Assembly (NCBI GenBank): GCA_038503065.1
Contig: JBCAMK010000015.1
Span: 1,550,001 to 1,614,000 of the forward strand
Reading direction: 5' to 3'
DNA: 64,000 nt
From: Paragyromitra xinjiangensis
Taxonomy: Eukaryota; Ascomycota; Pezizomycetes; Pezizales; Discinaceae
The position numbers and the translations under genes are program-made. The notes under the pieces were generated by a model. That model was not told the DNA's origin, did not search any database, and saw only the letters and a list, made by a program, of their open reading frames with translations. Shown here one piece after another: positions 22,131 to 33,407 of the stretch; the first letter of the stretch is position 1; every line of letters begins with the position of its first letter.

Positions 22131-25100
22131 ATGGCGTTTCTTTTCGGCAAGAAGAAGGGGGCGCATGGTCATCGAGAAGGAGCACCTAATACAGGCCCAA
22201 TAACAGCACCAGGAGGTCCCTCCACCACCACCCCTCCGAGCTCCCTCAACAACTCTCTCAACAGTCTACAGAACAGCGTCGGCGCCACCTCGGCCATCCA
22301 AGACCAACAACAACGTCCTGCTGGTGCAAGTCCACCAAATAATTCCTCACCAATGAATTCAGTCCCCAGATCAATGGGTCCGCTACAACAAGGCCCTAGT
22401 GATATAGGGATGAGTAGTCCTCAACAACAACCGGGTTCTGCGCCGGTACAGGTACGGGGGTTTTCTCTCCTCACTTTGGTTTCATCTGTGGGAGCTCCTT
22501 ACTAAACTTTAGAAGAAATCGCAGTCGTCACCAGCACAGATGAATCCTGCCAATTCTGCGCTCTACCCGTGGTCGCAACGTCGACTGACGCTCTCGTCTT
22601 CACATCCATCACCGTTTCCGCGGTATGGCCACGCTGCGAATGGTGTTTCTGGAAAGGACGGTGATATCTACATCATGGGTGGCTTAATACGGTCACAGAG
22701 CGTCCGGGGGGATCTGTGGATGGTTGAAGGAGCTGGGAGCCAGCTCGCCGCATACCCGGTTGTTACAACGAGTGAAGGGCCTGGTCCTAGAGTCGGTCAT
22801 GCTAGTTTACTCGTCGGAAATGCGTTCATCGGTTCGTGTTCTTCTCCGTGTGGCTTTACTGTGGCAATCGCTGACGGTGCAGGGTAGTCTTTGGAGGTGA
22901 TACGAAATTGGATCCTGCAGATGTTCTAGACGAGACGCTATATCTTTTAAATACATGTTTGCACCCCTTATTTCCCTTCGGTTACGTCAAGGTCTAATTA
23001 GGACTCTAGCTACACGGCAATGGTCTCGCGCAAACCCTCTTGGGCCACGACCTGCTGGAAGATATGGCCATACTATCAATATCTTGGGTTCAAAGCTATA
23101 CATCTTCGGAGGACAAGTCGATGGTTTCTTCTTCAATGATCTCGTCGCCTTCGACCTCAACACCCTCCAAAGTGTCGGTTCGAGATGGGAAGTTCTTGTT
23201 CCCGCTAAGGAAGGTAGTCCGGATGTCCCCGCGAGTAGAACTAACCACACAGTCGTCACCTGGGCGGATAAGCTATACTTGTATGTTAACTAGCATCCGT
23301 ATCTATAACGGTGGTCTGATTTGGTGAATAGGTTCGGTGGTACCAACGGCATAACATGGTTTAACGATGTTTGGTCCTATGATCCACGTACAAACCAATG
23401 GACACAGCTCGACTGTATCGGGTACATCCCCTCCCCACGAGAAGGGCACGCTGCTTCGCTCGTCGGCGACGTCATGTATATTTTCGGCGGGCGCACATCC
23501 GAAGGTGATGATCTAGGTGATTTAGCTGCATTCCGGATATCTTCGCGGAGGTGGTACACATTCCAGAATATGGGCCCGTCGCCTTCGAGACGATCAGGAC
23601 ATAGTATGACAACTTGTGGACAGAAGATTATAGTTCTCGGCGGAGAGCCGAGTGTACCGACAAGGAACCAGGAGGAGCTACAGTTGATTTATATTCTGGA
23701 TACGGCAAAAATCAGGTATCCGAATGACCACCAAAACAACCCTAGCACAAGCCCGACAGGAAGTACCGAGAACAAACGATTACAGGGTGTCAGAAGCGGG
23801 TCTGTAGACGGTCAAGGACCCAACGCGCAGAGAGGCCAACAGAAGAGAGGGGATTCAGGCCCAAGGGAAAGCGTGATGGCTGGCTCAGCACAGTCATCTT
23901 CTCCAAATGGATCCACGCCGTTAAACAGTAACAATACTTCAGGCGGAAGTGTAAGTTCCCGTCTCCCCCGAGCTTCTATGTCTCAAGCATCCGTTGGACC
24001 TCCACCAACTCAACAGGCACCTCCGCCGACTCAGCAGGCACCTCCACCGCGTACAAATGGCACTGTACCTGGGCAGCGAAGTAGAACCCCCACTGGGCCA
24101 AAAACCAGAGACGTTGTTTCGCCCGTCCAGGAGCGGGCCTCCCCCGTCATGAATGGAACGAGAACCCCGAATGCACAACGGAAGACCTCCGGCACGGATA
24201 TAAATGCCGGTGCCGTAAGGGAACGGTCAAACTCTCGACAGCAGGGTCCTAACCCTCATAGCAGCTTAGGCGGCGACGACGCACCCTCAACACCGGTGAA
24301 TCAAACCAGCAGTTCGACCCCGACGCAATCGAAGGGACTCACGAATGGAACAACGCCGAACGATAGCCCAAAGAGTCTGGAGCCACGATCACCACGAGAA
24401 CCGACATTATCGCCCCAACAAACAGCACCAATTGCAGTAAACCAGGTTTCGGTACCGAAGGAGAATGCTGCTGATGGGGATATGCTGAAGGAGTTTGAGA
24501 AGCTGAAGCATATGAATGATTGGTATGCATCTGAATTGGCATTAGCGAGACGAGCTGGCTATACGATTCAGTCTGGCAATAACGCGATCCTGGAAGAGCG
24601 GGGAGCGGATTCATTGCTAGAAGAGGAAAGGCCGTTCGTGGAGGCTATGTTGATTCTTAAAGGGGAGCTCACCAAGGTTCAAGGCTCAGTAGACGCACAG
24701 GCTGAAATGGCGGCAAAGAAAATCCAAGAGGTTGAGCGACAGCGAGATGTAGCAGTCCAGGAAGCCGTCTATGCGAAAGCGAAGCTTGCAGCATTAGGTG
24801 GTTCTGCCACCCCTACTCCTGGCGATAGATCCGCAGACATGGCAAACATGGATGCCGAGAAAATGACCGACATGTCCCGGAAGCTCGCAGCGTCATTAGC
24901 AGCACAGGCAGAGCTAAGCGCAAAAGTAGAGGTTCTAACCGCCGAGATTGCAGCAGAGCGAAAAGCCCGCCATCTCGCCGATGAGACTGCTGGTGTTGCC
25001 CAGAGCCGTGTTTCAGAACTAGACGACTTTAGAAATCGTGCGGCATCAGAGATGGAGAGTCTTCGTGCGGAATTACTAGATGCGGAGAGGGCATTCCGGG

Positions 25101-26917
25101 ATGAAGCTGCGGCGGGGGCGGACGCGACGGCTGAGGCGAAGCTGCTGAAGATTGATCAGGATGAGCTGTCGATGAAACTTACTGAGGCGCTAGAGGATAA
25201 TAATAATTACCATGGTGCCATGGGTGAGATGAGGAATGCGATGGAGGCGACTGCCAGTAGGACCGAAACACTCGCACGACAACTTGAGGAGGAGAGGTTA
25301 GTGAAGGAGGGGCTTGAGAGGAAATTGGCGCAGGTCAAGAGCGAGTATGAGGAAAAAGCAGCGGACCTGGAGAGCGTGAATAGTAGGCTGCGGGATGTGG
25401 AGGAGCTCATGGAGAAGTACGCTGAGGAGGCGCGATCGGCTAATGCAGCTATGGCAATGGGATTGCAGAAGGTTGCGGATAGGGAGATCATGAGTAGTAC
25501 TGCACTCACGGACGAGAGAGTCAAGGCTCTTCAGGAGCAGGTCGAGTCTTCTAAGCTACTACTTAAGAAGAGTACAGACCAGGCCGACGAGACTGGGGAG
25601 AAACTTGTGCAGGCTATGCAGAGAGTTGCCGGGTTAGAGTTCCAGCAGGGACAGGCTAGCAAGGATGCTATCGCTCTTCGACGACGTATGGCGGAGGCGC
25701 TGGATGAAGTCCGGAAGCTGAAGCAGGAGAATGCAGAGACTCAGGCGAGGTTGGTCGATAAGCAGTTGGAGGTCGATTCCATTTCAACGAAGTATACAGC
25801 ACTCAAGGAGATCCTGGCCGAGAGGTCGAGTCAAGTCGGTTTCGATAAACGGAGGTCAACAATTCTCCAGTCCCCTAGCCCTCAATCTGGATCAGCGACA
25901 CCAGAGCAGAATCGTCTCCGCGAGCTGGAACATAAGCTTGAAGATAGCCTGCGTGCTCATCGCGAGACGAAGTCAACGGCGGAGATGCAAGCCCAGGAAG
26001 TCGAGAAACACTTCCGTGAGAAACTTGAGCAGCTCGAAAATGACTACCAGTCTGCTGTTCACTACGTTAAGGGTACCGAGAAGCTACTCAAGCGCATGAA
26101 AGACGAGCTCGCCAAGAATAAAGCCCAAAACGCACGTCTGGTCCTTGAGCTCGAAGAAGCTCAGCGGAAGGCGAGTGAGCAGTCCCGACAGGGAACTAGG
26201 AGTGAGCTTGGCGGCGAGTGGGAACATGAGCGAGAGCTACTCAATAAGGAGATTGATGACCTCCGCACTAAGGTCCGGGAGTCGGCTACCGCTCTTGATA
26301 AGCAGATTCGTGAAACGAAGTCTCAGCTCGATTCCCTCAGAGAAGAGCGGGATCAGTTCAAGCTTAGCCATAACCAGATGCAGCTGCAGCTCATGGATGT
26401 TTCTCAGCAATTTGGCGAGACAAGACTTCAGGTTGAGAGACTTGAGAATGAGAATTCTCTTCTTGAACGTCGGGCTCACGATGCGGAGGAACGTGTGTCT
26501 TTCCTTCTTGACCGTGTTGAGGACTCTGTGGATGCGTACCGGCGTAGCACCATTCGCGATGGTGCCAATGGTATGAATGGGGAGCCACAGTCTGCGCATA
26601 GTAGTTACTATGGTGGCCAACCGGATCAACGTAATAGTGTTGCGCTGGATTCTCTGGCGACTGAGCTTGATGCGTTGAGGACACATTGGGAGAATACAAA
26701 TAAGAATTATCGCCTCAGTAGCACGTTCGATTTCGAGAAGACCCCGACTAGCACGGAGGGTGGAGAGTTGAGCAGCAGTCTTGCACAGTGGCGACAAAAG
26801 CTGCATCAGGAGGAAGCGGAGGCAGCGATGAGGAGTGATAGTAGGGAGGATAGTAGGAGTCCTGTAGGGAGGCAACCGGGGCAGGGAGTGCAGCCGTTAG
26901 CGGGAGGAGTGATATAA
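22131..26917 (+). CDS. teaA: kelch-repeat, coiled-coil cell-end marker protein (Tea1/TeaA type)
   Basis: Five exons: 22131..22451, 22513..22831, 22888..22956, 23010..23280, 23332..26917; frame holds throughout and gives 1521 residues. A short MAFLFGKKK start is followed by a low-complexity Ser/Pro/Gln tract, then about six kelch blades between residues ~120 and ~440, each with a Gly-Gly after a hydrophobic strand (DIYIMGGL, VFGGDT, LYIFGGQ, FGGTNG, VMYIFGGRT, KIIVLGGE). A disordered linker rich in Ser, Pro, Gln and Thr comes next, then a very long coiled coil from about residue 700 to the C-terminus, rich in Glu, Leu, Lys and Ala. Tea1/TeaA proteins ride microtubule plus ends to the hyphal tip and set the axis of growth. 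There is no visible C-terminal CaaX box. Confidence 0.92.
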
Positions 26918-27993
26918 GTAATGAATTCCTTTTCCTCTTTTAAACTGATGAATTTTATATTCACTGGCTGGATAATGTATGTGATGGAGGATTTTCTTGC
27001 GTCGTTTCTATGTGATTTTTCTTTTTCATCTTTTGGCTTGCTGGGCTATAAATCACTGGGAATAGTTTAGTTTTTTTTTGTTTGTTGGTGTTGAGAGGAG
27101 ATTCGTTTTTTTTATATCCGTTACTACGATATTTTTTCTATTACTTTGCAACGTTCTTCGTTTGGCTGCTTCTTTTGGCCCTCACTCTCTATCCTTGGTA
27201 CTTCAACTCTACTTATTTTTGATGTGTGCGTATTTACGTTTCTTCTTCTGAGCTGCCGCTGCGCTTCTTTGTTTAAATTCTATTCCTTAATCTCCGTGAG
27301 ATCGAAAAAGATAAAAAAAAACTATCATCCCGTTTCAAATCGTTTTGGTCTTGTTTTTCTTTTGGTCTTTGGGGGTTTCTTGCGTGATATCCCATGCTTT
27401 TATACAAGATTGTGGTTTTCGGCTTTGGAGGAAAAAACGAATGAGATTGTGTTTTCTTTAGTTAGGGTTTGTTTTTTGGGCGGGGGGATTGGGATGGGGA
27501 TGCTTTAAGACGTTGCTTTTTTTTTTCTTTTCTATGAAGATGGATGTAATTAGATTGCTGAATCTTTAGAAACGATTTTTTGGGAAGATGTATTTGTAAT
27601 ATTAAGAGTTTAACTTGGAGGGTTTGGGATGAGTGGAATGTTGCATGAGATTTGGCGAGTGATGGTATGTGATGTGGGTTACTTAATGTGGAGTAAAGGG
27701 GTGGAATTAATGAAATGATGCTCACTGCACATGGGAACGGATTTGATTTTGCTGCTTTGGCTAAAGATAAGGTTCTAAGTGGTTTGTTAGTTCTGCTAGA
27801 GGAAAGATGTGTCAGGTGGTATCATGGCGTATCATAGCTAGATGACTCGGCAGATAGACGGGGTGGTGGAATTATCCGTTATACCAGGCCATCATACAAA
27901 TAATGTGTAACCTGTGACAACTCATACTTGACACTCTTTCGACACCTAGTTACAATTCGAACCATCTCCAACAATTTCGTATCGTTAATCGAT
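26918..27993. other. T-rich 3' region of the kelch gene and promoter of the next gene
   Basis: Very T-rich sequence with several runs of seven to nine T, consistent with a long 3' UTR. An ATG in frame at 27928 precedes the start chosen for the next gene. No other gene seen. Confidence 0.5.
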
Positions 27994-28863
27994 ATGAGTG
28001 AGCATACCCTCGAAGGACTTCCAAATGAAATTATCGCCGAAATACTCCACTGCTTCAACTCCTTCGAGGACCTCCGTGACGTTATTTACGCCTCTCGTGT
28101 ATTTTTTCTAGTTTTTTCAACTTATCCAGATTCAACCCTGAAGCGCATCGCCGAGAATATCCTTAGGACAGATGTATGGGAAGCAGCCACAGCTATTCTA
28201 ATCCATCAGCGTAATGGATTCCTACCAGGCCTTAACGCGGATTATAATGGTATCAAGGAAGAGCTGAGTAAAGGTTTCAAGTTAGAACGGGCTGATATCC
28301 CAAATATTGTAGCCAATCAAAGGTTCTTTGAAGACTGTGCTAGATATTTTATGCTGGTGGACCCTTATGAGTCCCCCGCTCTGGTTCGCGAGGAATCTCT
28401 TTCGATGAAATACTTCTACGAGGCGTGGCTGCTAGGTTTACGGTTTGGATACGAAGATATCAAGACTTTTGCAAGCCGCTCATTTCTCTCACCACAGGCG
28501 CTTAAGGATTTGCAGACTCTCTCTCGCCTTATGATACGAAGCAAATATTACGATTACCGTATATTTCCACCGAGATGGATAGATTATCCATTTCCCCCGT
28601 TTTGCCCAATGGAGATGTTTTGGCAAGTAACTGATCAGCTCTATAGAAACACAATCGAGTTCAGACCCATCGATAGTAGTACTCATCTGCTAGGGTTAAA
28701 GATGTCATCCCATCTGATTGCTGCTGCTGCTATGACTGCTCCTGAGCGTCCTGCTGAACAGTTGGTGATGCGATTGCGTAACTTCGACAACGATTGGTTG
28801 AACTCGCATATGGGCCTGCAGACTCTGATTGATAGATATGATCTTTCTTGTGGCTGGGAATAG
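27994..28863 (+). CDS. probable F-box protein, otherwise unrecognised
   Basis: A single exon of 289 residues starting at MSEHTLEGLPNEIIAEIL; an in-frame ATG at 27928 would add 22 residues without a recognisable signal. Residues 6-40 (LEGLPNEIIAEILHCF...LRDVIYASRVFF) fit the F-box consensus, with LP at the start of the first helix. The rest is helical with scattered aromatic residues, as in the many lineage-specific F-box proteins of moulds, and contains no WD40, LRR or kelch repeats. F-box proteins recruit substrates to SCF ubiquitin ligases through Skp1; the target is unknown. The gene is compact and lacks introns, unlike most neighbours. Confidence 0.7.
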   Translation: MSEHTLEGLPNEIIAEILHCFNSFEDLRDVIYASRVFFLVFSTYPDSTLKRIAENILRTDVWEAATAILIHQRNGFLPGLNADYNGIKEELSKGFKLERADIPNIVANQRFFEDCARYFMLVDPYESPALVREESLSMKYFYEAWLLGLRFGYEDIKTFASRSFLSPQALKDLQTLSRLMIRSKYYDYRIFPPRWIDYPFPPFCPMEMFWQVTDQLYRNTIEFRPIDSSTHLLGLKMSSHLIAAAAMTAPERPAEQLVMRLRNFDNDWLNSHMGLQTLIDRYDLSCGWE

Positions 28864-29456
28864 GTTATGGTGGTCCCAGGCTGTTGTCAGGGAAGACTGT
28901 CTTTACTAGAAGAGTCTTGCCGTTTTGCTCTAAGGGGTTCTCTAGGGGAAGCTCGCAGATTCTACGGGGGCCATCACTAGATGGAGTGTAAATAGAAGAC
29001 CTGTTTATCGGGGAGGGTTTGACACTTGCTCATATGGGATCACTCGTTTGTCATACAAGGATACCAGGATTAAGATTAGGTATGGGCTGATAGTTTTACA
29101 TGAAAATCTCAGTTTGAGATGATGATAGTTTTTCTAAAGCTTTTGGCCGAGAATATCTGTAAATGAAAGAAAACCTAGGTCTCAGAAATGTTTGTGCATT
29201 TTAACTGTGGGGGCGACCAGAGACAAAGGTCGTTTCGCATAGCATCATCCCCGGTTCGTCATGCTGCATGTCTTGGCAAGTCAAATCTTGGAATTTTCCG
29301 AAGTTCCCAGAAACTAGAAACCAACAGCTGTCCTGTGCCGTGTCTTTCTCCCGCTTTCCCATATCTAATCTAAACGTCTCCCCTCCTCCTCCACAACATC
29401 TTTTTTCTCTTCTCTCCTTCTCATCATCCTCATCGTCAGGGTGAACAGACGGCAAG
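28864..29456. other. intergenic, promoter of the phosphotransferase gene
   Basis: No gene seen. A CT-rich stretch (TCCCCTCCTCCTCC and TCTTCTCTCCTTCTC) just before 29457 is typical of leaders of well-expressed mould genes. Confidence 0.5.
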
Positions 29457-31123
29457 ATGTATATTCGACAATCACATCTCCGAAATTTGAAGGAGTACAA
29501 GTACTCTGGTGTGGACCACTCACTAGTCTCACGATACATTCTAAAGCCGTTTTACACAAATGTCTTTATACACGTGTTCCCGTTATGGATGGCGTATGTT
29601 TTTCCCCTGCCATGTTTTCTGCTTGCCTGCTATTTTTCCCGCTAACATTGGTTGTCTTGAAGACCGAATCTTGTATTTTATCCCCACTGCTCACCTGTCC
29701 TGTGCGGAGATGTACTAATGGGCTTCATGTGCGGATAGATTACGCTCTCAGGGTTTTCTTTCGTAATTTTTAACCTCCTTACACTTCTGTGGTACAACCC
29801 AACGTTGGACCAGGATTGCCCAGGATGGGTGTATCTGAGTTGGGCTATTGGGTTGTTTCTGTATCAGACTTTCGACGCGTGTGATGGGACTCAGGCAAGG
29901 CGAACCAGACAGAGTGGCCCGTTGGGAGAGTTGTTTGATCATGGTACGTGTTTGTTACCGATGACGTTGGCAAACTTGATCCCTGCATGAAGTGTGTCGA
30001 TTAGAGTTCTCGCTAACGGGGTAAATGCTTAGGCGTTGACGCGATGAACACGACTCTTGAAGTCGTCATCTTTGCTGGTGCAACCAACCTTGGCCAATCC
30101 TGGTGGACACTACTCACGCTGTTTGCATCGCTGTGTGCATTCTATCTTACTACCTGGGAAGAATATCACACTGGGACATTGTATCTTGGCATCGTCTCTG
30201 GCCCTGTAGAGGGTGTGTTGACGCTTTGTGCGATTTATGCACTCACCGCGATTACTGGCGGTAGCTTTTGGCAGAGGCCGATGCTGGAAACCCTTGGATT
30301 GCCGAGACCTAGTTTCTTGCCGGAGGTTTTGAGGGATATGCCGTTCAACCACTGGTATTTGGTCTACGGTGCCATTATTCTAACTTTCAATATCTTCCAG
30401 AGGTAAGAGATATTTTTCGGTTCTTTACGATTCACAATTGAACTTTATTGGCGAAGGATTATACCATTTTTAACCCCGAGATCTTTTCGATGAAGATCAA
30501 AAAAGCAACAACATACTCTAATTTTTTCATGACGCCCCTCACCTTTGCACAGTTTTTACTATACCATTTGGATTCATATAAATTGGTGCTAACTTATCCC
30601 TCAAACCAATAGTTCTCAAAACGTCATTCGTGCCCGCCGCTCCAAGGACCTTACCGTTTTCCCTGCCCTCGCTGGTTTGGCTCCATTCTTCCTTACTTGG
30701 CTCACCATCCCTGTATGGTGCTATTTGCGTCCCGAGATCCTCGAACATATGATCCCATTCATGTTCTTTATCGGTGCCTCATTTGCCTACCAAGTTGGTC
30801 TTATAATCGTTGCTCATCTGACCAAGAGCCCTTACCCATACCTTAATATTCTTTCCCTCCCAATTCTCGTGGGAACCCTCGACGCTCTGGGCCCATTCTT
30901 GCAGGAGAGGTTTGGGAAGGATACTCTCGGATGGCCAAGTGCTCTTGGCGGTGGATCGTACACGGTTGCTTATATCTTTGGATGTCTCGGGCTGAGTGTT
31001 GGCGTATACGGGAGCTTTGTCGTCGATGTTATCACAAACATTTGCGAGTTTCTTGACATTTGGTGCTTGACGATCAAGCATCCTTGGGATCATAGAGAGG
31101 AGAAGCCGTTGAAGGCACATTAA
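29457..31123 (+). CDS. choline/ethanolamine phosphotransferase (Kennedy pathway)
   Basis: Five exons: 29457..29593, 29663..29672 (10 nt), 29739..29943, 30033..30402, 30613..31123, giving 410 residues. The 10-nt exon plus two preceding bases encodes APNL of the family motif PN(L/M)ITL(S/T)G; without it the frame breaks. The CDP-alcohol phosphotransferase signature DG-x2-AR-x8-G-x3-D-x3-D starts at D98 and ends at D120, split by the third intron. Several membrane helices follow. The enzyme transfers phosphocholine or phosphoethanolamine from the CDP-alcohol to diacylglycerol in the ER/Golgi. Sequence alone does not tell whether it is a CPT1-like, EPT1-like or dual enzyme. Exon 1 (MYIRQSHLRNLKEYKYSG) is the usual start of this family. 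Confidence 0.93.
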
Positions 31124-33407
31124 GGGGAGGAGGATATGACACGACATGATATTATGTGGCGCGAGGTGGTTCATTTTCAGTTCATTTAGGGGCTACGTAT
31201 ACAATTGGAGTTTGGTCTCTTTTGAAGGGTATGATATAACGCGATGATGATATCAATTGCAGCGTTCGGAATTTATGAGATGGGGTTATGCTGGGTGCGT
31301 TACAATGTCTTAATTGGATCTGGTAGAATGGTCTCGATTGGGCCGGATATGGATCTCGTACTTTAGGTTAGGAATATTATTATCCTATTTTGACCTCACT
31401 GCTATTCAGGCTTGTTTTTGGTGATAGGTCGTGGTGTCGTTGTATCTCTGTCTCCTTTGTCTGTCCGCTGGTGATGGGTTTTGTGAGGGAGCAGGAGAAA
31501 CGCGTAATTCTAAGCCACCAAGGAACTTGTGCAAGATAATTTTTACATGAGTACAGTAATCTCCGTGCTTCTATTCCCATAGTGGGGTTATGGCGTGGAT
31601 AAAACTCAGTCTCAGTGTAGCTTTTCCACCGACATGTTATACATCCTCGTATCCTCAATCACCTGTAAAAGTACATGCAAGCTCGAATTCGCTGGAGCAA
31701 TAAAGTTTGTAGGATTATCTTGTTGTAAGAGTCGCCTAGCAGGGGTTGGAAATGCATTACAAGTTTTAGAAATATTGATGGGTTGATTTTTGTTGGCAAG
31801 AGTTAGTGATGGCTTCTGTATGGAACAGTAATGAGGTTTGAGACAACCTTGGCGTTGGTAAGAGCAAGATGGTGCCTGGCCGGTATCTCGGGTTATTGCA
31901 TTGGTTGACACCCTAAGACTTGCCTGCATCTAAGAAATACCTAATACTACCTGTAGCTCAGATTGCAAAAGGCTGGCAACACTACGTCGCGGAGTGGATG
32001 AATATAGGAAACCGTACGGGGGCAAATTCACGTCGATGGGAAATATAAAGATAAGCACAGAGGTGAAGGATGCACGGTCTTTTGCTAATATTACGTAGGT
32101 TCAGAAAGATTTCTTGAACCGTGAATGCTGAAATCTGTGGGTAAAGGGGAATGAGCTTAGGTTAATCGGAAATGTCTTGCGGTAGGCCAGGACCGATGAG
32201 GGTTAACTAATTCCAGGAAAACTTTAGATAGAGAATAGGGACTAGGAAGAGTACACGCGAATTACTTTAGGAGTTTTATAGTCGCCCACTACTATATCCT
32301 CGGTTTTTCGCAACGATTGAAATACACTGAAAACTCTTGCCGTTCACTATTTGTCACTCGGCTTGGGCTTGCCGTATCATGTTAGGTTTTTTTATTTACT
32401 GGTGGATATTCCTATTATTTAGTCTTATTCTTTCTTACACCTACGTAGAACTTCTTAATAGGTTGCTTACTCGTTTGGCTATGGGTTATTCAGGCGTCTA
32501 TTCGACATATTCTGAGTATTTGGACGCTGTTTTAGGCCTGGGGGCGTACGCCGGTGGGTGATGTGGTGGAGGGCGCCTAATTAGTCAAACAGCAGTATGT
32601 ATAGAAAGTTTTCCGTCCTCCCTTCGTTTCTTCTATATCAGATATATTCAACCTTCCGTCTAAACAGCAAATATCACCTCTTATAACGTACCATGTGGAG
32701 TAGCTTCTTTACAAGTGTAGTCTTGAGGGAGGCTTTAGAGGTGATTAGGGAAATGCTCAAGAACGGAATGTTTTGGCTTAAGATTCGGGAGTATTCGCAT
32801 TATACTTGCTTGCCACATACGGCACGGATTCTTCTTTATTTTGACTTATTATGCTTTTGATAGGATTTGTCAAAACAGGCACCAAGAATTAAGGGTCTCG
32901 TGAGTATTTTCTAGGAGAAATGAAACAAACACATATGTATATACATAGAGTATTACATGAACTGATATCACTTCGGTAACTTGGAAAATAGCAGGGTCTC
33001 TAGACACGAAATCCTAAAATCATAGCTGTAGCACCTACAGGCCAAAGTACGCAGTTCCTAGTAAAGAAAAAAAAATGAAGCCCAGCAAATTAAAATAGAG
33101 AAAGTACACAGCTGATTGGTCATAGAACTAAGAGCGAATAAAGAGATAGTAGAATAAGTAATATATGACGAAGCCTATTATCGATTGTATAAATATACTA
33201 GCTTGAGCAAGTGGACGCGCTGACGGGCCCTATTGGTGTATGGGATGGGCGAGTGAATACCATTGGAATAAGTGGTGGTAGATACAGGGCTTTGAGGTGA
33301 TCGATAAGATCTTAGACTGGTTGTTAGCTTATTTCCTGCGAGAGAGGATGGTTTGTGGGTAGAGCTACTCATTACAGCCTCGATGTGTTGGGGAGAAGTC
33401 TAATATA
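31124..33407. other. intergenic, no gene seen
   Basis: About 2.3 kb with no supportable gene. A 64-codon minus-strand frame (33178..33372), just downstream of the NLR-like gene, has no recognisable features. A frame at 32337..32561 looks hydrophobic but lacks an ATG at its start and any family. Confidence 0.45.

Noticed and set aside
26237..26875. 212-codon minus-strand ORF opposite the kelch protein
   Set aside because: Shadow of the long coiled-coil exon; composition follows reverse-complemented Glu/Leu codons and no domain is visible.
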